64,000 bases of DNA from Arthrobacter ruber (GCF_002954225.1 NZ_PPTH01000018.1:558001-622000), one strand, 5' to 3'. Positions 37,506-46,981 are shown, counted from the first letter of the stretch. Numbers and translations: made by a program. The notes: generated from the sequence alone by a model not told the origin.

Positions 37506-38668
37506 TCCTGCTGCATCCTCCCGCCGTGCCGGCCACGCACCAGCACCAGGACCACGGCCTACCCGGGGCCGCGGAGCTGGCCCGTGCCTGTACGGGCGAG
37601 GGCATGGCCTCCTGGTACCAGCCGATCATCGACACGGCACGCGGCACCGTGGTGGGCTACGAGGCGCTCGCGCGGTTCCCCGGCTACACGGAGAAGAACC
37701 CGGAGGTGTGGTTCGCGGCCGCGCAGCATGCCGGGCGTGCCGCCGACCTCGAGGCTGCCGCCCTGCGCAGCGCGTTCGCCCACCGCGGGACCCTGCCCGC
37801 GAACTGCTTCCTCACCGTCAACGTGTCCCCCCACCTGCTTCCGTCGCCCGTCGTGCAGGCCGTCTGGGCCGACCAGGGGCACCTGGGCGGGGTGATCGTG
37901 GAACTGACCGAGCAGACGCCGATCGACTCGTACCTCGAACTGGAGCCGTTCCTCCACGCCCTGCGCGCCGCGGGGGCATTGATCGCGGTCGACGACGCCG
38001 GATCCGGGTACGCCGGCCTGCAGCACCTGCTCACGCTGCGGCCCTCCGTGATCAAGCTGGACCGTGAGCTGGTCCGCGATGTCGACGTCGACGAGGCCAG
38101 ACGCGCCCTGATCGAGATGCTCGGGCTGTTCGCGAGCAGGGTGGACGCCTGGATCCTCGCGGAGGGCATCGAGAGGGTCGAGGAACTCGACACCCTCGCC
38201 GCCCTGGGGGTCCCGCTCGTCCAGGGCTACCTGCTGGGGCGCCCGGCGCCGCCCTGGCAGGCGCTCGACCTCGATGTCGCGCTGCGCCTCTCGACCCGCT
38301 CCCCCACCTCGCAGGCCTCCACCGTGCGCGGCGTCGTCGAACCGGTGGCCACCGCGGCATCACCGCGCGCCGCGGCGGCGCTCTTCGCGGCCAAGCCGTT
38401 CCTCACCGACGTCGTGCTCCTCGACAATCGCAGGCCCGTGGCCGTCCTGTCCGAGGAGGAGGCACGCCTGGGGGTCGTGACCGCCGGACTCGTGGTGAAT
38501 GTGGACACCCCCGTGGACGAGGCGCTGCAACGATCGATCACGCGGGACAGGAGCACCCGGTTCGCCCCGCTGCTCGTCACCGACAACGCGGGCCGCTTCG
38601 TGGGCATCGCGCGCCTGGAACGTCTGATCGGGCGGCTCGCAGGCAACCCGCCCGCCCCGTCCGCCTGA
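37502..38668 (+). CDS. EAL-domain c-di-GMP phosphodiesterase with C-terminal CBS pair
   Basis: 388 residues. The EAL domain (about 30-255) has all signature residues: Glu54 in YEALARF, Asn107 in NVSP, Glu134 in ELTEQ, Asp164-Asp165 in DDAGSG, Lys185 in IKLD, Glu221 in AEGIE and Gln241 in QGYLLGRP, so hydrolysis of c-di-GMP to pGpG is expected. A C-terminal CBS-like pair (about 260-385; FLTDVVLLDNRRPVAVLSEE, FAPLLVTDNAGRFVGI) may bind adenine nucleotides and gate activity. No TM or signal peptide. The TTG start overlaps the DUF1059 stop by four bases. No GGDEF gene is in this window. Confidence 0.88.
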   Translation: MILLHPPAVPATHQHQDHGLPGAAELARACTGEGMASWYQPIIDTARGTVVGYEALARFPGYTEKNPEVWFAAAQHAGRAADLEAAALRSAFAHRGTLPANCFLTVNVSPHLLPSPVVQAVWADQGHLGGVIVELTEQTPIDSYLELEPFLHALRAAGALIAVDDAGSGYAGLQHLLTLRPSVIKLDRELVRDVDVDEARRALIEMLGLFASRVDAWILAEGIERVEELDTLAALGVPLVQGYLLGRPAPPWQALDLDVALRLSTRSPTSQASTVRGVVEPVATAASPRAAAALFAAKPFLTDVVLLDNRRPVAVLSEEEARLGVVTAGLVVNVDTPVDEALQRSITRDRSTRFAPLLVTDNAGRFVGIARLERLIGRLAGNPPAPSA

Positions 38669-38725
38669 CCGATGGCAACCCGGCCGGGGCTCCGGACCGG
38701 CGCGGGCGGCGCCCGCACACCGTGA

Positions 38726-38731
38726 GAGAAT
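38726..38731 (+). promoter_or_regulatory. possible leaderless -10 for purF
   Basis: GAGAAT then six bases and the ATG at 38738. It keeps only A at position 2 and T at position 6 of the consensus; GAGAGA could instead be a weak ribosome site. Confidence 0.3.
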
Positions 38732-38737
38732 GGCCGC

Positions 38738-40297
38738 ATGGTGCGCGGTGACGGACAACTCTCCCACGATCTTCTTCCCGGCGAGAAGGGACCACAGGAT
38801 GCCTGCGGTGTCTTCGGCGTCTGGGCGCCCGGCGAGGAGGTGGCCAAACTCGCGTACTACGGTCTGTACGCCCTGCAGCACCGCGGCCAGGAATCGGCGG
38901 GCATCGCCACGAGCGACGGCCGTCGCATCAACGTCTACAAGGACATGGGCCTGGTGTCCCAGGTCTTCGACGAGTCCACGCTGAACACGCTGGCCGGCCA
39001 TATCGCCGTCGGCCACTGCCGGTACTCCACCACCGGCTCCTCGCACTGGGCCAACGCCCAGCCCACGCTCGGCGCCACCGCCGCCGGCACCGTGGCCCTC
39101 GCCCACAACGGCAATCTCACCAACTCCGCCGAGCTCTACCAGATGGTCCTCGCCCGCCACGGCAAGCCCCGCGCCGGGGAGCTCGCGCAGGGCAACACCA
39201 CCGACACCGCCCTCGTCACCGCGCTCCTCGGCGGTGACGACGACCGTTCGCTCGAGCAGACGGCCCTGGAGCTGCTGCCGAGCATCCGCGGGGCCTTCTG
39301 CTTCGTCTTCATGGACGAGGGCACGCTCTACGCCGCACGCGACCCCTACGGCGTGCGCCCCCTCGTCCTCGGCCGCCTCGAGCGCGGGTGGGTGGTCGCC
39401 TCGGAGCAGGCGGCCCTCGCCACGGTCGGCGCGAGCTACATCCGGGAGATCGAGCCCGGCGAGTTCATCGCCATCGACGAGGACGGCGTGCGCAGCAGCC
39501 GCTTCGCCCCGCCGAGCCCTGCAGGCTGCGTCTTCGAGTACGTGTACCTGGCCCGGCCCGACGCCGCGATCGCCGGGCGCTCCGTGTACGAGGCGCGCGT
39601 GGAGATGGGACGGCAGCTGGCCCGCGAGAATTCGGCCGCGGCGGACATCGTGATCCCGGTCCCGGAGTCCGGCACCCCCGCCGCCGTGGGCTTCGCGGAG
39701 GAGTCCGGCATCCCCTTCGCCCACGGCTTCGTGAAGAACGCGTACGTGGGCCGTACGTTCATCCAGCCCAGCCAGACGCTGCGGCAGCTCGGCATCCGCC
39801 TCAAGCTCAACGCCCTCGAGTCAGTGATCCGCGGCAAGCGCATCATCGTGGTCGACGACTCCATCGTCCGCGGCAACACGCAGCGCGCCGTCGTGCGGAT
39901 GCTGCGTGAGGCCGGGGCCGCCGAGGTGCACGTCAAGATCTCCTCGCCGCCGGTGCGCTGGCCCTGCTTCTACGGCATCGACTTCGCGTCCCGCGCGGAG
40001 CTGATCGCCAACGGTGCCGCGATCGACGAGATCAGCAAGTCCATCGGCGCCGACAGCCTCGCGTACATCTCCGAGGACGGCATGATCGACGCGACGCAGC
40101 AGCCCCGCGAGCGCCTGTGCACGGCCTGCTTCACCGGGAAGTACCCCATCGAACTGCCCGACACCGACCGTCTGGGCAAGAACCTCCTCGAGCGGCTCGA
40201 CCCCGCGGACAAGGCGGGAGCCACAGGATGCGATCCCGGCCCCGATGCCGAGTTCGAAGCCGTCCTGACTGCCGAAGACAAGAAAGAGCGGGTATGA
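38738..40297 (+). CDS. purF: amidophosphoribosyltransferase
   Basis: First committed purine step: PRPP + glutamine gives phosphoribosylamine. 519 residues. After a propeptide-like N-terminus the catalytic Cys follows in [14 protein letters not shown]; the glutaminase domain has [14 protein letters not shown] and [18 protein letters not shown]. The phosphoribosyltransferase domain has the PRPP loop [14 protein letters not shown]. Cysteines near the C-terminus ([15 protein letters not shown]) fit the Fe-S cluster found in Bacillus-type PurF. The stop overlaps the purM start (ATGA). Confidence 0.97.
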   Translation: MVRGDGQLSHDLLPGEKGPQDACGVFGVWAPGEEVAKLAYYGLYALQHRGQESAGIATSDGRRINVYKDMGLVSQVFDESTLNTLAGHIAVGHCRYSTTGSSHWANAQPTLGATAAGTVALAHNGNLTNSAELYQMVLARHGKPRAGELAQGNTTDTALVTALLGGDDDRSLEQTALELLPSIRGAFCFVFMDEGTLYAARDPYGVRPLVLGRLERGWVVASEQAALATVGASYIREIEPGEFIAIDEDGVRSSRFAPPSPAGCVFEYVYLARPDAAIAGRSVYEARVEMGRQLARENSAAADIVIPVPESGTPAAVGFAEESGIPFAHGFVKNAYVGRTFIQPSQTLRQLGIRLKLNALESVIRGKRIIVVDDSIVRGNTQRAVVRMLREAGAAEVHVKISSPPVRWPCFYGIDFASRAELIANGAAIDEISKSIGADSLAYISEDGMIDATQQPRERLCTACFTGKYPIELPDTDRLGKNLLERLDPADKAGATGCDPGPDAEFEAVLTAEDKKERV

Positions 40298-41406
40298 GCG
40301 TGTCCGGTCCCATCACGTACGCCAGCGCAGGAGTGGACGTCGAGGCGGGTGACCGCGCCGTCGAGCTCATGAAGGACGCCGTGCGCGCGACGCACGGCGA
40401 GCAGGTCATCGGCGGGGTGGGCGGCTTCGCCGGGCTCTTCGACGTCTCACGCCTGCTCACCTACACGCGGCCGCTGCTGGCGACGTCGACCGACGGCGTG
40501 GGCACCAAGGTGGCGATCGCGCAGGCCATGGACATCCACGACACCATCGGCTTCGACCTCGTGGGCATGGTGGTCGACGACATCGTGGTGGTCGGCGCGG
40601 AGCCGCTGTTCATGACGGACTACATCGCGTGCGGGAAGGTGGTCCCGGAGCGCATCGCGGACATCGTCCGCGGCATCGCGGCAGGCTGCTCGGCCGCCGG
40701 CACGGCCCTCGTGGGCGGGGAGACGGCGGAGCACCCGGGCCTGCTCGGCGAGCACGAGTACGATGTCGCCGGCGCCGCCACGGGCGTGGTCGAGGCCGAC
40801 CGCGTGCTCGGCCCCGAGCGCGTCCGCGCGGGCGACGTCGTGATCGCGATGGCGTCCTCGGGCCTCCACTCCAACGGCTACTCCCTGGTGCGCCGCGTCA
40901 TCAACCAGGCCGGCTGGGCGCTGGACCGGCAGGTGTCCGAACTCGGGCGCACGCTCGGCGAGGAACTCCTCGAGCCCACACGCATCTACGCCGCGGACTG
41001 CCTCGCGCTGACCCGCGACGACGCCGCCCAGGTGCACGGCTTCAGCCACGTCACCGGGGGCGGGCTCGCGGCGAACCTCGCCCGCGTGCTGCCCCGCGGG
41101 CTCGAGGCCACCGTGGACCGCTCCACCTGGGAACTCCCGCCCGTCTTCACGCTCGTGGCGCAGCTCGGGAACGTCCCGCTGCCGGATCTCGAGCGGACAC
41201 TGAACCTCGGAGTGGGCATGGTCGCGATCGTCGGTGCCTCCGGCGCCGACGCCGCCCTCGCGCGCCTCACCGCGGCGGGCGTGCCCTCCTGGGTGATGGG
41301 CAGCGTACAGGCCGCGGGCACCGGGGCCACCGACGGACCCGACTACGTGCAGGGCGCCAAGGGCGTGGACGGCGGATCGGTGCGGCTGCTCGGCGCCTAC
41401 GCCTGA
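40294..41406 (+). CDS. purM: phosphoribosylformylglycinamidine cyclo-ligase (AIR synthetase)
   Basis: Purine step 5: FGAM + ATP gives AIR. 370 residues. Motifs: [86 protein letters not shown] and [18 protein letters not shown]. Coupled to purF by a 4-base overlap. In most actinobacteria the next gene is DUF3073; here that gene lies 21 kb away, beyond the sugar-utilisation region. A bidirectional terminator follows. Confidence 0.97.
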   Translation: MSVSGPITYASAGVDVEAGDRAVELMKDAVRATHGEQVIGGVGGFAGLFDVSRLLTYTRPLLATSTDGVGTKVAIAQAMDIHDTIGFDLVGMVVDDIVVVGAEPLFMTDYIACGKVVPERIADIVRGIAAGCSAAGTALVGGETAEHPGLLGEHEYDVAGAATGVVEADRVLGPERVRAGDVVIAMASSGLHSNGYSLVRRVINQAGWALDRQVSELGRTLGEELLEPTRIYAADCLALTRDDAAQVHGFSHVTGGGLAANLARVLPRGLEATVDRSTWELPPVFTLVAQLGNVPLPDLERTLNLGVGMVAIVGASGADAALARLTAAGVPSWVMGSVQAAGTGATDGPDYVQGAKGVDGGSVRLLGAYA

Positions 41407-41415
41407 CCGGTACGA

Positions 41416-41451
41416 CGAAGCCCCTGCCCTCCGAGGAGGACAGGGGCTTCG
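41416..41451. terminator. bidirectional terminator between purM and the CE4-GH10 gene
   Basis: CGAAGCCCCTG (41416-41426) pairs with CAGGGGCTTCG (41441-41451), with an inner CTCC/GGAG stem. It lies between convergent stop codons. Confidence 0.8.
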
Positions 41452-41467
41452 GCGTGCCGGGGAACGG

Positions 41468-44400
41468 TCAGGGCTTCCCGGGCTGCTTGCGCGTCACGAC
41501 GACGTCGAACGAGCTGGTGCGGGTGTTGCCCGCCTCGTCCGTCGCTGTGCAGGTGACCGTCGTGACACCGATGACGAAGCGCGAGCCCGGTGCAGGGTCG
41601 CAGGTCAGCGGCACCACGCCGTCGAGGGTGTCGATGGCCGACGGCAGCGTGTACTTCACCTTCGCGCCGCTCGCACCGTTGGAGACGGTCCGGACGTCGG
41701 ACTGGTCGGCGATCCGCGGTGCCAGCACATCGGCCGGCCGGGCGGGCAGCCGGGCCGGGTCGACGATGCCCCAGTAGGCCGGGGTGACCTGCAGGTCGTC
41801 GTCGAAGGGCAGCGGCTGCTCCCAGGGCCGGGCCATCGGCCACGTCCGCAGCCAGGTGCGGGCATTGCTGATGCCCCAGAACGTCACCGAGTCGACGGAC
41901 TCGTTGTGCTCACGCAGCATCGCGAACAGGTCCCGGTAGTAGTAGCCCACCTCGGCCGCCGCGTCCTCGTCGTCCTCGAAGGCAGGGCTGTACGGATCCT
42001 GCGGGGCACCGCTGACGTCGGCGCCCTGGTTCTCCGTGGAGGCGTTCACGTCGAGTTCGGTGATGGCCTGCAGGAGGTCGGGGTTCAGGCGCTCCACCGC
42101 CACGATGGAGTCCTCGAGCCACTCCACCGGCCGGGCGACGTCGACGTGGGCCTGGTGCCCCACGCCGTCGATCGGCACGTTCCGCGCCTCGAGCGCGCTG
42201 ATCAGCGAGAGGTAGTCGGTCCGCTTCTCCGGCATCTCCGTGTTGTAGTCGTTGATGAACAGGGCCGCGTCCGGGAAGTAGCGGTCCGCCAGGCGGAAGG
42301 CCTCGTCCACGAATCCCTCGCCGAGCACCTGGAACCACCGGCTGTCCCGCATGTCGTGCGGATTGGCGGTGTCGCCGTCGGCGATGACCTCGTTGACCAC
42401 GTCCCACGCCCAGATGGGGCTGTCCCCGTCGGGGTAGCGTGCGTCGATGTGGTCGGCGATGCCCTTGATGTGGGCCTCCATGCGCGCCTTCAGCAGTGCC
42501 TGGTCGGCGGGGCTGTTCGTCAGGTCGCGGGTGCCGTCCTTGAAGAACCACGCCGGTGTCTGCGAGTGCCACGCGAGGACGTGCCCGTACACCTCGATGC
42601 CGTTGGCGTCGGCGAAGTCGAGCAGCTGGTCCAGCTGGGCGAAGGAGAACTGGCCTTCGACCGGCTGGACGCTCTCGGGCTTGCCCGCGTTCTCGGGGGT
42701 GAAGGCGTTGTAGTGCTTGCGGACGAGGTCCGCTGCCGTGCCCACCGTCTCCCGGGCATCGATGGCAACGCCGACGTGCTCGATCCCGTCCGCCCCGAGG
42801 ACGTCCTTGAGCCCGGGGACATCGGTCTGGATCGGCTTCTCGCCGAACGGGGCGAGGCTGAAGTCGTCGAGGAGGAAGTCGACGCCCACGGGGCCCTCGA
42901 CGTAGACCTGGACCCTGTCGGCCGCCGCCCCGAGGGTGTAGGTGCCCTTCAGCTGCGTCCAGCCGTCGGCGGTGACGGATGCCGCGGCACCGGCCACGCC
43001 CTCGTACGCACTCGCGCCGCCGTTGTCGCGCTGCACGGACACCTTGAGGGAGGCGGCTGACTGGCCCGGAGCGAGCTTCGCCCAGACCGACACCTCCATC
43101 GCCGACCCCACGGGGAGTCCGGCGGTGACGTCGAGGGCCGCGCCGTGCCAGGGCTGGGTGCGGCCCGTGACGAGCAGGCTGCCGGTCCCGGTCCGGGCGT
43201 CGCTGCCGGCGCCTACCTGCACGCCGTCACCCCGGGGCGTCCAGCCGTCGGTGCCGGTCTCGAAGCCGCTGGTGATCCCGGTCGTCTGCCCGATGCCTGC
43301 ACCACCGCTCGGGAGCGTGAAGGTCCAGCCCTCGGCCAGCTTCTCGGTCACCACCGTCGTCACGGCCCTGACCGTGGCGGTTCGGTCGCCGCCGCCGTCG
43401 TGCGCGAGCACCACCGCGCCGGGCGTGAACGCCGTGCGGAGGTTCTCCGTCAGGGTGGCCTCGCCGAGGTCGTTGCCGTCCCAGTCGAAGATGACGTTGC
43501 CGAGGCCCAGCGGCTGCATGCCGAGGGCCGCCGCCACCTCACCCGTGATGCCCCAGCTGCCGTTCGGCGCCCGGAAGTACGGCACCTGCAGCATGGGATC
43601 GCCCGCGGCGGCACGGATGATGCGGAGGTTCTCCTTCAGGTCCGCCTCGACCTGCGCCTGCGTCCACGAGCCCATGTCCGCGTAGGACGTGCCGTGGTTG
43701 CACAGCGTGTGCCCTTCGGCGACGATGCGCCGGAGCAGGTCCGCACCGCCGTCCGCCTGCACGTTCTGCCCGATGACGCAGAAGGTCGCCGTGATGCCCC
43801 TGGACTTCAGGAGGTCGAGGACCGCGGCGGTCTCGCCGGGGTTGGGGCCGTCGTCGAAGGTGAGGGCGACGACGTTCCCGGTGCCGCGGGCCGTGGCGAG
43901 GGGCGTGGTGGTGGGGTCGGTGGCCCCGCCGGGGATGAAGGCCGGGTCCGGGGTGGGCTGCCAGGCCCCGCCGTCGCCCGGCCCGGCGGTACCGGTGATC
44001 ACGACGTCGTCCACGAGGTAGTCGTAGGGGGCACCGAGGTCTCCTGTCCCGAGGTAGGCGCGCAGCGTGGCCGGGTCGGCACCGGCAGGGGCATTGAACG
44101 TGCCGCTCACCGTGGTCCACGCGTCGGCCGAGACCGTGGTGTTGCCCACCCAGCTGTAGGCGGGCTCGACGACGAAGCGTGCCGACGTCGTCGTGCCGGC
44201 GGCGGCGGACAGCTTCACCTGCGCGGAGAACGAATAGGTGCCACCCGCCTGCAGGAGGTTGGCCGGCGTCTTCACGCCGTCGTAGTCATTGGTCCTGCCC
44301 TTCACCAGCAGGGCCTTGTCGCCGTCGGCGTCGATCACCGACAGGGTGGCCCCTCCGTTCTGGACCAGCGGCCCGAAGGCGCCGTCCTCGAAGTCCTCGG

Positions 44401-44506
44401 TGAGGAGCACTGCTGGCTCCTCGGCGTTCGCCGGTAGCGCCAGGGCGCCGGCCCCGGCCACCAGGCCGAAAGCCGTGGCGCCCGCGATCAGACAACGTCG
44501 TCTCAT
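41468..44506 (-). CDS. secreted multidomain CE4 deacetylase-GH10 xylanase with two carbohydrate-binding modules
   Basis: 1012 residues. Order: signal peptide (1-28, cleavage after ANA); CBM4/9-like module (about 32-172); CE4 polysaccharide deacetylase (about 211-398) with LTFDDGPNPGE; second CBM4/9-like module (about 412-552); GH10 xylanase (about 560-915) with acid/base Glu706 in WDVVNEVIAD and nucleophile Glu817 in ITELDV; HYR domain (about 928-1005). It should deacetylate and cleave acetylated xylan outside the cell. Odd point: the CE4 metal motif reads NHGTSYADM, so the second His expected at position 275 is Tyr. ATG start with AGGAAG upstream. It is 31 bp after a second GH10 gene in the same direction, probably one operon. 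Confidence 0.9.
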   Translation of the reverse strand: MRRRCLIAGATAFGLVAGAGALALPANAEEPAVLLTEDFEDGAFGPLVQNGGATLSVIDADGDKALLVKGRTNDYDGVKTPANLLQAGGTYSFSAQVKLSAAAGTTTSARFVVEPAYSWVGNTTVSADAWTTVSGTFNAPAGADPATLRAYLGTGDLGAPYDYLVDDVVITGTAGPGDGGAWQPTPDPAFIPGGATDPTTTPLATARGTGNVVALTFDDGPNPGETAAVLDLLKSRGITATFCVIGQNVQADGGADLLRRIVAEGHTLCNHGTSYADMGSWTQAQVEADLKENLRIIRAAAGDPMLQVPYFRAPNGSWGITGEVAAALGMQPLGLGNVIFDWDGNDLGEATLTENLRTAFTPGAVVLAHDGGGDRTATVRAVTTVVTEKLAEGWTFTLPSGGAGIGQTTGITSGFETGTDGWTPRGDGVQVGAGSDARTGTGSLLVTGRTQPWHGAALDVTAGLPVGSAMEVSVWAKLAPGQSAASLKVSVQRDNGGASAYEGVAGAAASVTADGWTQLKGTYTLGAAADRVQVYVEGPVGVDFLLDDFSLAPFGEKPIQTDVPGLKDVLGADGIEHVGVAIDARETVGTAADLVRKHYNAFTPENAGKPESVQPVEGQFSFAQLDQLLDFADANGIEVYGHVLAWHSQTPAWFFKDGTRDLTNSPADQALLKARMEAHIKGIADHIDARYPDGDSPIWAWDVVNEVIADGDTANPHDMRDSRWFQVLGEGFVDEAFRLADRYFPDAALFINDYNTEMPEKRTDYLSLISALEARNVPIDGVGHQAHVDVARPVEWLEDSIVAVERLNPDLLQAITELDVNASTENQGADVSGAPQDPYSPAFEDDEDAAAEVGYYYRDLFAMLREHNESVDSVTFWGISNARTWLRTWPMARPWEQPLPFDDDLQVTPAYWGIVDPARLPARPADVLAPRIADQSDVRTVSNGASGAKVKYTLPSAIDTLDGVVPLTCDPAPGSRFVIGVTTVTCTATDEAGNTRTSSFDVVVTRKQPGKP

Positions 44507-44537
44507 GGTTCTTCCTGTTCTGTCGTCGATCGTCGGG

Positions 44538-45686
44538 TCAGCGGTTTCCGCGCCCGGGGGACGCCTGCTCCAGGGTGTCCTGGAGCGCGTAGTAGGCGGG
44601 CTTGCGGGTGAAGTCGTTCCACATGACGGTCGCCTCGCCCTCGCCGCTGAAGAACACGGGCACCCAGGAGTACTTGTCGGTGAAGCCCCAGATGGTGAAG
44701 GAGTTGCACTCCTCGACAGCGACGCAGGCCTCGAGGGCCCGCTGGTAGTAGCTCGCCTGCGTCGCGAGCTGGGCTTCGGTGGGCGACGTTCCCGCGGCCA
44801 CGTCCATGCGTACGTCGATCTCGGTGATCGCCGTCTCGAGACCGAGGTCGTCGAAGCGCTGCAGGTTGGCCTGCAGGTCACCCGGGAACCCGTAACGGGT
44901 GCTGAGGTGGCCCTGGATGGCGAAGCCGTCCACCGGCACTCCCTGGGCCTGCAGCCGTGGGATCAGTTCGAGGTAGGCGTTGCTCTTCGCGTTGATGCTC
45001 TCCACGCCGTAGTCGTTGAAGAACAGCTTGGCCTTCGGGTCCGCCTCGTGTGCCCAGCGGAACGCATCGGCGATGATGTCGGGGCCGAGTTCGCGGATCC
45101 AGATGTTGTCGGTGGTGCGCAGCGTGCCGTTGTCGTTGAAGATCTCGTTGGCGACGTCCCACTGCTGGATCCTGCCGGCGTAGCGGCCCACCACGGTCTG
45201 GATGTGGTCCTTGAGGATGGCGCGCAGCTCGCCCTTGGTGAAGTCGCCCTCCTCGAGCCAGGCCGGGTTCTGGCTGTGCCAGAACAGGGTGTGTCCGCGG
45301 ACCACCTGCTTGTTCTGCCGTGCGAACTCCACGATCGCGTCCATCTCCGCGAAGCGGTAGGTGCCCTGCTCCGGGTGGACGAATTCCCATTTGAGCTGGT
45401 TCTCGGGTGAGACGGAGCTGAACTCGGCAGCGAGACGCTTCCGGTATTCCTGGTCGAAGGTGAAGGGGTCGGGGTAGGGCTGTGTCTCGTGATGGCCGCC
45501 GCCCGCGACGGCCGTGCCGATCTCGAGGTCCCTCGGGGCCACCCAGCGCAGGGTGTCCTTCCTGTCGATCCCCTTCTCGATCCCCGGGGCGCGGGACGGT
45601 TGGGACGCTGCGTGGGCGGGAACAGCCACGGGAAGGATCATCGCGGTTGCGAGGACTGCGGCGGCGAGGGATGAACGAACCTGCAT
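44538..45686 (-). CDS. secreted GH10 endo-1,4-beta-xylanase
   Basis: 382 residues: signal peptide (1-27, cleavage after AHA) and one GH10 domain. Conserved parts: ENQLKWEFVHPEQGTYRF, VRGHTLFWHSQNPAWL, acid/base Glu181 in WDVANEIFND, FNDYGVESINAKSNAY, IQGHLSTRYG and nucleophile Glu289 in ITEIDVRMD, ending with FTIWGFTDKYSWVP. It has no binding module, unlike the CE4-GH10 enzyme downstream. ATG with AAAGGAGA. First gene of the xylanase operon, under a promoter with a 22-base inverted repeat, and divergent from a LacI-family gene. Confidence 0.94.
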   Translation of the reverse strand: MQVRSSLAAAVLATAMILPVAVPAHAASQPSRAPGIEKGIDRKDTLRWVAPRDLEIGTAVAGGGHHETQPYPDPFTFDQEYRKRLAAEFSSVSPENQLKWEFVHPEQGTYRFAEMDAIVEFARQNKQVVRGHTLFWHSQNPAWLEEGDFTKGELRAILKDHIQTVVGRYAGRIQQWDVANEIFNDNGTLRTTDNIWIRELGPDIIADAFRWAHEADPKAKLFFNDYGVESINAKSNAYLELIPRLQAQGVPVDGFAIQGHLSTRYGFPGDLQANLQRFDDLGLETAITEIDVRMDVAAGTSPTEAQLATQASYYQRALEACVAVEECNSFTIWGFTDKYSWVPVFFSGEGEATVMWNDFTRKPAYYALQDTLEQASPGRGNR

Positions 45687-45737
45687 GAGCTCTCCTTTGA
45701 GGTACCTGAGGTGCGGAGACCGAAACTCCGATCAGGG

Positions 45738-45759
45738 ATTTCCGGAAGTTTCCGGAAAT
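45738..45759. promoter_or_regulatory. 22-base inverted repeat, probable LacI operator for xylanase operon
   Basis: ATTTCCGGAA (45738-45747) and TTCCGGAAAT (45750-45759), perfect arms with a GT spacer. It lies just downstream of the predicted start of the GH10 transcript, an ideal block to elongation or open complex. The divergent LacI-family gene is the likely source of the binding protein. Confidence 0.7.
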
Positions 45760-45770
45760 GCCGTTGCTGT

Positions 45771-45800
45771 AGGTTAGGAACATCGCGCCCGGAAGGTCAA
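45771..45800 (-). promoter_or_regulatory. sigma-A-type promoter of the xylanase operon
   Basis: Minus strand: -35 TTGACC (45795-45800), 18-base spacer, -10 TAACCT (45771-45776). Predicted start near 45764, directly beside the inverted-repeat operator. Confidence 0.65.
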
Positions 45801-45822
45801 GGGGCGAATTCCGCTCCGGGGA

Positions 45823-45834
45823 TGCAGTACTGCA
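45823..45834. promoter_or_regulatory. 12-base palindrome before the LacI-family gene
   Basis: TGCAGTACTGCA is a perfect palindrome 26 bases upstream of the LacI-type GTG start. It may be a second operator; it is unrelated in sequence to the TTCCGGAA repeat. Confidence 0.4.
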
Positions 45835-45859
45835 GCGTCGGTGCCCCGAGGAGGACGAC

Positions 45860-46885
45860 GTGCAGGACAGCGCCCAGCCGGCAGTGACGATCTCCGCCAT
45901 CGCCTCCGCGGCCGGCGTGTCCGTCCCCACCGTGTCCCGCGTCCTCAACGGCAGGTCCGATGTCGCACCCGCGACGCGCGAGCGGGTGGAGGCGCTGCTG
46001 CGCGAGTACGGCTACCGGCGCCGCGGCACCGCGGCGCCCGCCCCGTCGGGACTCGTGGACCTCGTGTTCAACGATCTCGACAGCCCCTGGGCGGTCGAGA
46101 TCATCCGGGGGGTCGAGGAGGCCCTCAACGCGGAGGGTCTGTCCGTGGTGGTGTCCGCCATCCACCGGCGCGGTGGCACCGATTCCACGCGCAAGTGGCT
46201 GGACACGCTGGCGGACAGGGCGAGCGACGGCGCCATCCTGGTCACCACCGACCTCGACTCCTTCCTGCACGCCGAGCTTCAGCGCCTTCATCTCCCGGTG
46301 ATCGTGATCGACCCCGCCGGCGTCCCGGATCTCGAGGTGCCCACCATCGGGGCGACGAACTGGACGGGCGCCGTGACCGCCACCGAGCACCTGATCCAGC
46401 AGAACCACCGGCGCATCGGCTTCGTGGCCGGACGGCCGGGCCTCTGGTGCAGTCGCGCACGCCTCGACGGCTACCGAGCGGGCCTCGACGCGGCCGGCCT
46501 CCCCTTCGACCCCGCGCTCGTGATCACCGGCGACTTCGACTACGCCTCCGGCTTCGCCGCGGGCGTGCAGCTCCTGGAACGGGAGGATCGCCCGAGTGCG
46601 ATCTTCGCGGCGAGCGACCAGATGGCCCTCGGCGTCTACGAGGCGGCGCGCCAGCAGGGCATGCGCATCCCCGACGACCTCAGCGTGATCGGCTTCGACG
46701 ACCTGCCCGAGGCGTCCTGGGCCTCCCCACCCCTGACGACGGTGCGTCAGCCGCTGTCCGAGATGGGGATGCTCGCGGCGCGCACGCTCGTGCGGCTGAT
46801 GCGCGGTGAGGCGGTGGAGAGTCCGCGCATCGAGCTCTCCACGAAACTCGTCCCCCGCTCGAGCGTCCGGGCCCTGGGTCTCTGA
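45860..46885 (+). CDS. LacI-family transcriptional regulator of the xylanase operon
   Basis: 341 residues. N-terminal HTH (about 9-32) with SAAGVSVPTVSRVLNGRSDV and hinge helix YGYRRRG; periplasmic-binding-like ligand domain with AVEIIRGVEEALNAEGLSVV, GFVAGRPGLWCSRARLDGY, AIFAASDQMALGVYEAAR and VIGFDDLPEASWASPPLTTV. Likely represses the divergent GH10 operon until a xylan breakdown product binds; the ligand is inferred. GTG start with GAGGAGGA. It is 121 bp upstream of xylA on the same strand but separated by xylA's own promoter. Confidence 0.9.
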   Translation: MQDSAQPAVTISAIASAAGVSVPTVSRVLNGRSDVAPATRERVEALLREYGYRRRGTAAPAPSGLVDLVFNDLDSPWAVEIIRGVEEALNAEGLSVVVSAIHRRGGTDSTRKWLDTLADRASDGAILVTTDLDSFLHAELQRLHLPVIVIDPAGVPDLEVPTIGATNWTGAVTATEHLIQQNHRRIGFVAGRPGLWCSRARLDGYRAGLDAAGLPFDPALVITGDFDYASGFAAGVQLLEREDRPSAIFAASDQMALGVYEAARQQGMRIPDDLSVIGFDDLPEASWASPPLTTVRQPLSEMGMLAARTLVRLMRGEAVESPRIELSTKLVPRSSVRALGL

Positions 46886-46928
46886 GCGGATCTCCCCGCA
46901 CTCCTTCCATCGGGGGCGCAAGAACTAT

Positions 46929-46981
46929 TTTGCGGCTTGACTCTGCCCGCAAACCTAATATGTTTGTAACGGCAACATATT
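46929..46981 (+). promoter_or_regulatory. xylA promoter with two inverted repeats over -35 and -10
   Basis: -35 TTGACT (46937-46942), 16-base spacer, -10 TATGTT (46959-46964). The -35 lies in the loop of TTTGCGG/CCGCAAA (46929-46935, 46947-46953). The -10 lies inside AATATGTT/AACATATT (46957-46964, 46974-46981). The layout suggests repression by one or two regulators such as the ROK-family protein encoded at 60871; the assignment is inferred. Confidence 0.6.
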
